From: Bacteroidota bacterium
GTDB lineage: Bacteria > Bacteroidota > Bacteroidia > Chitinophagales > Chitinophagaceae
DNA: 64,000 nt
NCBI GenBank assembly: GCA_016868815.1
Contig: VGFQ01000001.1
Span: 124,001-188,000 of the forward strand
Reading direction: 5' to 3'
Positions within the stretch are counted from its first letter, which is position 1. Each line of letters starts with the position of its first letter. Shown one piece after another: positions 51,996 through 60,200 of this stretch. Made by a program: the position numbers and the translations under genes. A model generated the notes under the pieces. The model was not told the origin of the DNA and did no database searches. It worked only from the letters and a program-made list of their open reading frames with translations.

Positions 51996-53684
51996 CTATC
52001 GGCGTCGGCCCAACCTTGGCGGCGTGGGCCCGCCTGCGATCAGCTCGCGGGCATTCTTCAGTACGACGGCAGAAGGGTTCTCACCACCCATCATTTGGGC
52101 GATGGCGTCTACCCTGCCAGCCTCGTCGAGCGCGCGGATGCGCGTCTGCAGGCCACCGCGGGAAGCCTCTTTGTAGACATGAAAATGAGCGTCGGCCCGC
52201 GAGGCGATCTGTGGCTGATGGGTGATCGACAGTACCTGGTGCCGGCTGGCCAGATCCTTCATCAAGATGCCGACCTGGCGGGCCGCTTCGCCGCTGATGC
52301 CCGCATCGATCTCATCGTAGATCAACGTGGGCATGTCGAGGGAGCCTGCCACCAGCGATTTAATCGAAAGCATCAGCCGGCTGAGTTCACCGCCGCTGGC
52401 CACCTTACTCAGCGGCTCAAAGCGGCCTGAGCGATTGGCATCGAATAGGAAACGGACTTCCTCCAGCCCTCCTTCGTAGAGTGGCACTTCCGAGCATTCA
52501 ATGCGCAGGGCCGCATTTGGCATCCCTACCCGATGGAGGAGGGCACCGACGCGTACCGCCAGCAGGGGTGCCTCGCGATTGCGGGCTTCGCTGAGCTGTC
52601 TGGCCAGGTCTTCCGCCCATGCTAGGGCCTGCTGCAGCTCGCTCTGCAGCGCTTCCAGTCCAGCCCCTGCTTCGACCACGGCCGCAACCCGCTGCTCTAG
52701 GCTGGCCTGCAGCTCGAGTAGCTCCGCCGAGGTGCGCACGCCATGCTTTTTCATCAACCGTTGCCCATGGGCGATGCGGGAGGCAATCTCATCCATCCGC
52801 CGGGGGTCAGAGGCGATGCCGTCGGACATCTGGCGGAGTTCGCCAGACAAGTCGCGTAGCTCCAGGAAGGCTGAGGAGAGGCGTTCTGCCAGCGGGGGCA
52901 GTGCCGGGTGAACGTTCCCCAACGACTGCAGTTGATTCAAGACCGTCTTGAGCTGGTGCACCAGGGGATGGTCCGATTCCGAGAGGTCGAAACAGATACG
53001 CGTCAGCACCTGGCGGGTCTGGTCAGCATGCGACAGCAGCCGCAGCTCAGCCTCCAGTTCCTCGAGCTCCTGCGCGCCCCAGGAAAGCTCCCGCAGCTCA
53101 TCACAGAGGAACCGGTAATAGTCCATCTCCCGACTATCGCGCTCCAGGGCAGCCCGGGCGGCCTCGAGGCGAGCCTTCCGCAGCGTATAGGCCTGATAGG
53201 CGGCCCGAAAAGACTTCAGCACGTCAGCATGCGCACAGAAAGCGTCGAGGACTGCACGTTGGAAGGTATCCCGAGCCAGGTCGAGGGTATGAAACTGCTG
53301 GTGCATGTCGACCAGACGGCTGGCGATGGCCTGGAGCTGTGATAGGTTGACGGGCGTATCGTTGATGAAGGCACGCGACTTGCCCGTCGCGGCCACTTCC
53401 CTTCGCAGGAGCAGCTCATCGCAAGCCTCCAGATCCCATTGCGAGAGGAGTTCCGCCAGGGCAGGGCGGTCGGCAGCGGTAAAAAGCGCTTCTACCACTG
53501 TCTTGGAGGCGTCGTCACGGAGGACTGTACTGTCGGCCCGGTCACCCAACACGAGCCCTAAGGCACCGACCAGGATGCTCTTGCCCGCACCCGTCTCTCC
53601 TGTGATGATGTTGAGATGACCAGAGAAAGACACTTCGAGTGCCTCAATAATGGCATAGTTCCGGACGAACAACTTAGAGAGCAT
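51996..53684 (-). CDS. recN: DNA repair protein RecN
   Basis: The first ATG of the frame is at 53684 (MLSKLFVRNYAIIEALEVSF), giving 562 residues; the frame opens two codons earlier with TTG. RecN is an SMC-like ATPase for double-strand break repair. Walker A is TGETGAGKSILVGALGLVLG. The middle (about 150-360) is coiled coil. The signature is KVASGGELSRLMLSIK, and Walker B is TLIYDEIDAGISG. A TATTTTTG box ends 3 nt before the ATG. Length is typical. Confidence 0.95.
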   Translation of the reverse strand: MLSKLFVRNYAIIEALEVSFSGHLNIITGETGAGKSILVGALGLVLGDRADSTVLRDDASKTVVEALFTAADRPALAELLSQWDLEACDELLLRREVAATGKSRAFINDTPVNLSQLQAIASRLVDMHQQFHTLDLARDTFQRAVLDAFCAHADVLKSFRAAYQAYTLRKARLEAARAALERDSREMDYYRFLCDELRELSWGAQELEELEAELRLLSHADQTRQVLTRICFDLSESDHPLVHQLKTVLNQLQSLGNVHPALPPLAERLSSAFLELRDLSGELRQMSDGIASDPRRMDEIASRIAHGQRLMKKHGVRTSAELLELQASLEQRVAAVVEAGAGLEALQSELQQALAWAEDLARQLSEARNREAPLLAVRVGALLHRVGMPNAALRIECSEVPLYEGGLEEVRFLFDANRSGRFEPLSKVASGGELSRLMLSIKSLVAGSLDMPTLIYDEIDAGISGEAARQVGILMKDLASRHQVLSITHQPQIASRADAHFHVYKEASRGGLQTRIRALDEAGRVDAIAQMMGGENPSAVVLKNARELIAGGPTPPRLGRRR

Positions 53685-53687
53685 ACC

Positions 53688-53695
53688 CAAAAATA
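53688..53695 (-). promoter_or_regulatory. Candidate -7 box directly before recN
   Basis: TATTTTTG on the minus strand matches TAnnTTTG and ends 3 nt before the recN ATG. It overlaps the TTG that opens the frame, which supports the ATG at 53684 as the start. Confidence 0.4.
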
Positions 53696-53778
53696 CGCAG
53701 GCATGACAGGAATACCACTGGTGAGGACAGTGGAAATCGCGGTGGCGGGGCGGTTTTTTTCTGCGGGTACTGCAGGGG

Positions 53779-54531
53779 TCAGAGGGTGACCTGCGCCTCT
53801 AGTTCGGCGTCGATGAGGATGCGGCCGCAGTTCTCGCAAACGAGGATCTTTTTGCGCTGGCGCACTTCGCTTTGCCGCTGGGGGGGGATAGCATTGAAGC
53901 AGCCCCCACAGGCATCGCGTACAATGGAAACAACGGCCAGGCCGTTCTTATAGCTATTGCGGATGCGGTCGTAAGAAGTCAGCAGGCGGGCATCCACTTT
54001 CTCGCGGGCCTGGGCGGAGAGGGCTTTGAATTGGTTTTCCTCTTTTTCCGTCTCGGCGATGATCTTCTCGAGTTCCGACAACTTATGCTTCAGATTGGCG
54101 TCTTTGACATTCAAGTTTTTACGGGCTACTTCGAGTACCCGTGCTTTGTCGTCGCGCTCCTGTACCGCGTCGGAGATATGTTTGCGGGCGAGTTTGATGT
54201 CGAGGTCCTGCAGCTCCATTTCTTTGTTGAGGGCCTCATATTCGCGGTTGTTTTTTACATTATCACTCTGCTTTTTGTACTTCTCCAGCAGGGCTTCACT
54301 CTCTTTGATGGCATTTTCTTTATCGGAGATGAATTCACTGATGCCGTTGATTTCTTCTTCTATGCGGGTCACGCGGGCCGTGAGGCCCTGGATTTCATCT
54401 TCCAGCTCTCTGACTTCTATGGGCAACTCCCCTTTCAGAACCTTGATCTCATCCAGCTTGCTGTCTACCTTCTGCACCTGGAGGAGGTTTATGAGCTTTT
54501 CCTCTATCGAGTATTCTTTTACGTTGGCCAT
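53779..54531 (-). CDS. Coiled-coil zinc-ribbon protein (CT398/YqaE-type C4 family)
   Basis: Starting at MANVKEYSIEEKLINLLQVQ (54531; an ATG at 54540 is equally possible) the protein has 250 residues. Residues about 30-175 are a long coiled coil rich in E, K and L. The C-terminus is a C4 zinc ribbon: DACGGCFNAIPPQR then KKILVCENCGRILI, with four cysteines in two CxxC pairs. Such proteins are thought to bind nucleic acid or to sit near the flagellar/secretory ATPase chaperones in other groups; the role is not settled. It follows the Nif3 gene with overlapping or adjacent starts. Confidence 0.85.
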   Translation of the reverse strand: MANVKEYSIEEKLINLLQVQKVDSKLDEIKVLKGELPIEVRELEDEIQGLTARVTRIEEEINGISEFISDKENAIKESEALLEKYKKQSDNVKNNREYEALNKEMELQDLDIKLARKHISDAVQERDDKARVLEVARKNLNVKDANLKHKLSELEKIIAETEKEENQFKALSAQAREKVDARLLTSYDRIRNSYKNGLAVVSIVRDACGGCFNAIPPQRQSEVRQRKKILVCENCGRILIDAELEAQVTL

Positions 54532-54536
54532 ATGGA

Positions 54537-55634
54537 TCATTGATGGTAGTGGACGGGTTGAGTGGATATCTCCGTTTTGAGGAGGGCAAAGGTAGGAAAA
54601 AAATCAGCAAGGTAGCTACGGATGCCCTCCATAAAGCCCTGCTCACTCTCAAAATGGCCAATGTCGGCCAGCAGCAGGCGCCCTTCAGGCTGGAAGAATT
54701 CGTGGTATTTCAGGTCCGCCGTCAGGTAGGCATCTGCCCCGGAGGCAATGGCCGCCGGGAGCAGGAAGGCGCCGGCACCGCCACAGAGGGCCAGCGTTTG
54801 CACCGTGCGGCCAGTGAGCGAACTATGTCGGATGCAGGGTGTCCCGCAAGCCTGCTGGATGTGATCCAGCAGCGATGCTTCAGACATCGGCTCCGGCAGC
54901 CTGCCGATGAGGCCTGCGCCCAGGCCGGGCATGGGGTTTTCTGAACGCACGATATCGTAGGCAACCTCCTCATAAGGATGGGTGGCCAACAAGGCTGACA
55001 CCACCTTCGACTCGCGCCAGGCAGGGAAGACGACTTCAAGCCGGTCCTCCGCTTCGTAATGATCCACGCCTATCTGCCCCACCATGGGTGAGGCGCCTGC
55101 CTCGGCACGGAAGCTTCCAGTGCCAGGCACCGAAAAGCTGCACCCCGAATATTGACCGATATGGCCGGCCCCGGCGTCGAAGAGTGCCTGTCGGACGGCC
55201 GGCAGATGCTGCCCTGGCACGAAGGTGTGCAGCTTCCGGAGAGTGCCTGCCAGAGGCTGCAGGGGCCGCCGCTCCCGAAGGTGAAAGCAGTCCGCCAGCC
55301 AGCCGTTGATGCCGGTGACGACATTATCGAGGTTCGTATGGATGGCGTAGAGGGAGATGCGCGAACGGATAGCCCGAGATAAGAGCCGACCCACCAGGTC
55401 ATCCTCCGTCACCCGCCGGAGGCCACCAAAGATCAGAGGATGATGGGAGACCACCAGATCGCAGCCCCGGCGCTCGGCTTCCTCCAACACCGCCTCCGTC
55501 ACGTCTAGGCTGAGCAAGACCGCTTGGCAGCGCTGGGAGCGGTCGCCGACCAGCAAGCCGACATTGTCGTATGACTCCGCCAGAGAAGGCGGCGCCATCG
55601 CTTCCAGCCGCGCAATGATGTCTCCCACTGTCAT
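54537..55634 (-). CDS. Nif3-like dinuclear metal centre protein
   Basis: The first ATG (55634, MTVGDIIARLEAMAPPSLAE) gives 365 residues; the frame opens with TTG three codons earlier. The Nif3/YqfO core has SYDNVGLLVGDRSQRCQAVL and VVSHHPLIFGGLRRV with metal histidines. AIHTNLDNVVTGINGWLAD follows, and the C-terminal LYH/E block is KYHEFFQPEGRLLLADIGHF. A PII-like domain is inserted at about 135-235. The biochemical role is uncertain. It is the first gene of a two-gene unit with the zinc-ribbon gene. Confidence 0.9.
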   Translation of the reverse strand: MTVGDIIARLEAMAPPSLAESYDNVGLLVGDRSQRCQAVLLSLDVTEAVLEEAERRGCDLVVSHHPLIFGGLRRVTEDDLVGRLLSRAIRSRISLYAIHTNLDNVVTGINGWLADCFHLRERRPLQPLAGTLRKLHTFVPGQHLPAVRQALFDAGAGHIGQYSGCSFSVPGTGSFRAEAGASPMVGQIGVDHYEAEDRLEVVFPAWRESKVVSALLATHPYEEVAYDIVRSENPMPGLGAGLIGRLPEPMSEASLLDHIQQACGTPCIRHSSLTGRTVQTLALCGGAGAFLLPAAIASGADAYLTADLKYHEFFQPEGRLLLADIGHFESEQGFMEGIRSYLADFFPTFALLKTEISTQPVHYHQ

Positions 55635-55639
55635 GCCTT

Positions 55640-55670
55640 GCAAGGTATGACCTAAATTGAGATTACTTTG
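55640..55670. promoter_or_regulatory. Compact divergent promoter between Nif3 and DUF695 genes
   Basis: On the minus strand TACCTTGC (55647-55640) ends 5 nt before the Nif3 ATG. On the plus strand TTACTTTG (55663-55670) ends 4 nt before the DUF695 ATG at 55675. The two ATGs are only 40 bp apart, so any -33 elements must overlap the other gene's -7 box. Confidence 0.35.
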
Positions 55671-55674
55671 CCTT

Positions 55675-56502
55675 ATGCGATGCCCGATGCAAGGTCTATG
55701 GTACTGGCTGGTCCTCGTTCTACCATCCCTAGGCGCCTACAGCCAAGCCTATGAGAGCGACTGGGATACCTACTTGCTGCAGGTAGAAGGAAAGCCCGTC
55801 TCTGTGCTGGTAGATATGGGCCTGCGAGGCGTAGCACCCATGCCCGGCCGGCCGCAGGCCGTCCTGATCCGCACAAAGCTGCAACAACCGCAGCCCAATG
55901 GACTGCCCGGGGCCGAAGAGTCCCTCCGGCTCGACAGCCTCGAAGAACAACTCGTTGCCGCCCTCGAAAAAGGGCGCGGCGCCGTCTATGCCGGACGCTA
56001 CAGCCAGCGCGGCCTTCGGACCTTCCACTTCTTCACAGCCGACACGGCAGGGCAAGCTACCGCACTCTGGCAGGTGTTTGCCGGTTATGCCGACTATGCC
56101 TGGATGGCCCGCACCGTGGCCGACAGCAGCTGGTCCAACTACCTCGACATCCTCTATCCACCGCCCCTGCAGCGGGAGCTCATGCGCGACCGACGCCTCA
56201 TCGACCACCTCCGGCAAAAGGGAGATGCCCTGACGACCCCCCGCCAGATCGACCATTTCCTCTACTTCCCCAGCAAGTCAAAACGGATGGAGTTCCTCCG
56301 ACAACCCGGCATGGATGCGTTTACTGTGGCGGAGATGTCCGAGGCCGACCCATCCCGCCAAGCGCTGCCCTACCTCCTGCGCCTGCGCCGGGAAGACCTC
56401 CCCAGCCTGCTGTTCGTAGAGAAGGTCATCACGCCTCTTCGGACTCAGGCCGCCAGCCAGGGAGGGCAGTATGAAGGTTGGCAGACACACCTGGTGCGCT
56501 GA
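55675..56502 (+). CDS. Exported DUF695-RraB-like protein
   Basis: The likely start is the ATG at 55675 (MRCPMQGLWYWLVLVLPSLG), giving a signal peptide and 275 residues; the frame opens earlier with TTG. Residues about 28-155 match DUF695 (WDTYLLQVEGKPVSVLVDMG, RTFHFFTAD). Residues about 175-250 match the regulator of ribonuclease E activity B (RraB/DUF1260) fold: LRQKGDALTTPRQIDHFLYF. In E. coli RraB acts on RNase E in the cytoplasm, so an exported copy probably has another role. Divergent from the Nif3 gene. Confidence 0.7.
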   Translation: MRCPMQGLWYWLVLVLPSLGAYSQAYESDWDTYLLQVEGKPVSVLVDMGLRGVAPMPGRPQAVLIRTKLQQPQPNGLPGAEESLRLDSLEEQLVAALEKGRGAVYAGRYSQRGLRTFHFFTADTAGQATALWQVFAGYADYAWMARTVADSSWSNYLDILYPPPLQRELMRDRRLIDHLRQKGDALTTPRQIDHFLYFPSKSKRMEFLRQPGMDAFTVAEMSEADPSRQALPYLLRLRREDLPSLLFVEKVITPLRTQAASQGGQYEGWQTHLVR

Positions 56503-56789
56503 GGGCCAGGGATCCAATTTTTCCCGTAGATAAGGTTGTCTGCTGCCGTTCTTTGACATACTTTTGTAAAGATATATTCGTTCCCTGTGGATGCATGCTA
56601 AAGAGTCTGCGATCCAATCCATCCTACGATACCAACCCCTCCATGGAGAGGTCTATCCTTTCGCGGATGCCGGGCAACGCCCTGGGAGTGCTGTCATTAC
56701 TCCCGGTCTAAGACGCAGGTCCCTTTTCGCTCAGCCGATTCCCCACTGCACGCCCTGCAGAATATTCACCAGCTCCAACCGCACCATCC
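56503..56789. other. Leader region of the lipoprotein gene
   Basis: These 287 bp carry a good promoter near the start (56536-56566) and no convincing gene. A frame open from 56591 has no coding character and runs across the lipoprotein gene out of frame. The predicted transcript would have a leader of about 215 nt. Confidence 0.45.
56536..56566 (+). promoter_or_regulatory. Predicted promoter of the lipoprotein gene
   Basis: TTG (56536-56538), a 20-nt spacer and TACTTTTG (56559-56566) fit the Bacteroidota -33/-7 layout well. It stands about 225 nt upstream of the next gene. Confidence 0.6.
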
Positions 56790-57203
56790 ATGAAAAACGC
56801 ATTCACCCTCGTTGCCTTACTGTGCCTGACGCTGGCCGGCTGCCGAAAGGCTGTGACCGAATTGCAGACCAAGACACTGATGGAAATCATCACCAGCGGC
56901 CAGTGGTTTATCGACCAGTTCACCGAGGGAACCACCACCTACACGCAGGACTATCGAGGCTACGATTTCAAGTTCAACGACAATGGGACGGTGAATGCCT
57001 ATCTGGCCAGTGCCGTCACGGTCGGAACTTTTTCTGTGGATGCCCTCAACAAACGCATCAGCTCCCGCTTCCCCGCCGGAAGCGCCCCGCTGCTGATGCG
57101 GCTCAACGAAACCTGGACCGTGACCAATGCCTCCCTTTCGCTCGTAGAGGCAAAGCCCAGCGACCCCGCACGCACCTCATTCCTCCGCATCCGCGCCAGG
57201 TAG
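56790..57203 (+). CDS. Small lipoprotein of unknown function
   Basis: The 137-residue protein has a lipoprotein signal peptide ending in LTLAGC (lipobox, C19), so it is anchored to a membrane. RK follows the cysteine, without an obvious SKDE-type surface export signal. The mature part reads IITSGQWFIDQFTEGTTTYT, then a strand-rich pattern (YDFKFNDNGTVNAYLASAVT) typical of the lipocalin-like small lipoproteins of Bacteroidota. Such proteins are widespread next to envelope genes but have no assigned role. It lies 94 bp before the giant PKD protein gene. Confidence 0.75.
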   Translation: MKNAFTLVALLCLTLAGCRKAVTELQTKTLMEIITSGQWFIDQFTEGTTTYTQDYRGYDFKFNDNGTVNAYLASAVTVGTFSVDALNKRISSRFPAGSAPLLMRLNETWTVTNASLSLVEAKPSDPARTSFLRIRAR

Positions 57204-57297
57204 CCGACACACGACATTCCAAACACATTCCTGCAAACGTATTGGCGATGCCCACAGAGGCCCGTCAGATGCAGCAGGTAAATCTGATGCTGGCCAG

Positions 57298-60200
57298 ATG
57301 ATGAGGCAGCGACATACCCTTGGCATGTGGCGAACCCCCCAGGGGCGAGCCTTCGCAGAGAGGGGACTTCTATACCTCTGCCTGGCCCTCTCCTGCTGGC
57401 TCAGCAGTCTGAACGCACAGGCACAAATTGTAGCCACCAAACTTGCGAGCTGCATTCCCCTCAACGGTGCGCCAGTCACCATCGACTTCAGGCCTCAGCA
57501 AGCTTTGAGTACAGGTACCACCTATGTCTGGGATCTGGGGAGAGGTGGTACTGTTTCAGGATATTACGTAACGGGCGTCTATCCAACCGCCGGGACATAT
57601 ACCGTCAGACTCGTTGTCACGACCTCAGCAGGAGCCTCAACCACTTATGACCAGACTATCCAGATCTTTCCGCCACCTGCCATCAATTTCACCAGCAATA
57701 AGACGTCCGGCTGTTTCCCCCTCTCCGTCAACTTTCAGGATGGCACCGTGCCAACGACAGGCAGTACCATTGTCTATCGCGACTGGTTTTTTGGGGATGG
57801 CAATAAGTCTGGGATCGCAAATCCTGCAAATACCTACAAAGACATCGCTAGCGCCTATAATGTGACGCTGCGGGTCGTTCAGGATGTCTGTATCGGAGAT
57901 ACATTTCAAATTACAAGGACCTCATACATACAGGTCTCAGAAGGGGTGAAGCCGGATTTCGTTATGCCTGCCACTACTGTCTGTAAAGTTCCGGCCACCG
58001 TCACCGCCCAGAACCGATCCACCACGGGTCCTGGCCAGACACTCAGCTATCTCTGGTCTGTCACCGGGGGAACATCCTCTGACAACAATGCAATAAACTT
58101 CACCGCCCAGTTTGCAACTGCCGGGAATTTCACGGTCAAACTGGTGGCCAGGAGCAATGGGGGCTGCGTGGATTCCATCGAAAAACCGATTAGCATCTCT
58201 AACCTAGCTGTACGCTCTGACTTCACCATACCCAGTGATACCATATGCCAAGACATCGTCGTACCATTCATCAATAACTCCTCGAGTTTTGTCAGCGGAT
58301 CCAACATTGCTCCAGGCAAAAGCACATGGTATTTCGGCAGCGACCCGGCCATCGAAGGCCTGAACCAGTTCAAAACTTTCAAGGCAACCGGTAATATTCA
58401 AATTAAACTCGTGAACGAGTTTGGAGCCTGCAAGGACTCTGTAACAAAACTCATACATGTCATTGCGTCGCCAGACATCACAGTCACGGGCGACCGCTTT
58501 TCTTGTAAGGCCCCTCATCTGGTGAATTTTTCGTACACGGGTGCGCCAGCCTCCAGTCTTTCGAGCATTTTTTGGGAGTTCGGCAATGGCCTTTCCTTCA
58601 ACGGAACTGGACCTTCGGCTGCAAATGCATCCAGCAACTACACGACCACAGGTAGCTTTGCCATATCTCTCACGGTACGTAACCGATTTGGTTGCCAAAA
58701 CCGTAAAATTATAGACAGCTTTGTAGTCATCGCACCACCTTCGATTACCTCCAGTAAGTTAACTGATAGTGGATGCGTGAATTTTGTCTTCCGCCCTCAG
58801 GTCAATATTGTAGCCCCTGATGGAGTAGCCAGCTATCTATGGAATTTTGGAGACGGCACCACTCAGACAAATCCCAATCCCACCCATACGTACACGACCG
58901 CCCAAACTGCACCCTATCCGGTTAGTGTTACGATCGTGACGAATAGAGGCTGTACCATACAGATCCAAGGGGCGGTGAAAATCGGAGTTCCACCCGGTAC
59001 GGCTAATTTTAGTGCTACCCCCCGCAGCTTGTGCGCCGGACAGTCGGTACAGTTTACAGACTTATCTATCCCCTCACCAAAAGGCATCACGGGATGGTAT
59101 TGGCAATTTGGCGCGGGAAGTGCTCGCACTCAAAATCCTAATTATGAATACAGGGATACCGGTAATTTTCAAGTGAGCCTGACCGTTTTCAACAACGGCT
59201 GCCCCTCTCCTGTCAAAGCCATTAGTGATTACATACGTGTCGGAGGAGCAGCTGCTTATTTTAACGACAAAAACGACTGCGCCAATAGAAGACAGTTTCA
59301 ATTTAATTATTCGACGAAAATTGGGACTCGTTTCGAATGGGATTTCGGAGATGGAACGACAGCCCTCAACCCACCTGATGGATTCACCCATCGATTTCCG
59401 GCAGATGCCAGTTACCTAGTCACTGTTAAAGCCAGCGACGGCATCTGTTCCATGTCTACTTCAAGTAGGATCACTGTTATCAATGAAACTGCCGCGTATT
59501 CGGCCCGATCGGCTTTCACTACCAATACATGCAAAACTGGGGCCATCAATTTCACAGCTACCGGCAGCATCCCTGCCAACATCAAACTTTACGAATGGGA
59601 CTTTGGGAACGGAGTCTTTGTAGACGGCCCTTCAAGCACCTCTCACTTGTATACCATCGAAGGTGTTTACGCAACTCGCCTACGGATCACTGACAAGTAC
59701 CGTTGCACGTTCACAACAGCTGGCCCACCATTGGTGATTGGCAGTCCCAAGCCCAGTTTTCAGGCACTCCGCACCCAGCAATGTATCAATCTGCCTGTTC
59801 AATTCGAAGACACCTCCCGCACCACAGCAGCTATCTTACTGGCGAGCCGCACTTGGAGCTTTGGAGACGGCACACAGATTACGGTACCCGCCAGCCAGTT
59901 GACGACACAGCATACCTATACCTCTGGAGGTTCTTACAATGTCAAACTGATTCTAAAGGCTATCAACGGTTGTGAAGACAGTGCCATGTTGAACAGTTAT
60001 GTCACCGTCTCACAGCCTATTGCTGCTTTCAACGCGCCAGAAAGAGAATCCTGCTCAGGAAGCCCAGTTACATTTATCAACCAATCTATTCTGCAGGGAG
60101 GTAGTTTCACATGGGATTTTGGAGATGGGTCCAGCTCCAACCTCGCCAATCCCACTCATAGCTATACCAGCACTGGCCTGTACGCGGTACAACTCAAGGT

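Noticed and set aside
56591-57301. 236-codon plus-strand frame across the lipoprotein gene
   Set aside because: It is out of frame with a clear lipoprotein, and its text is rich in R, P, H and Q, typical of a shadow frame.
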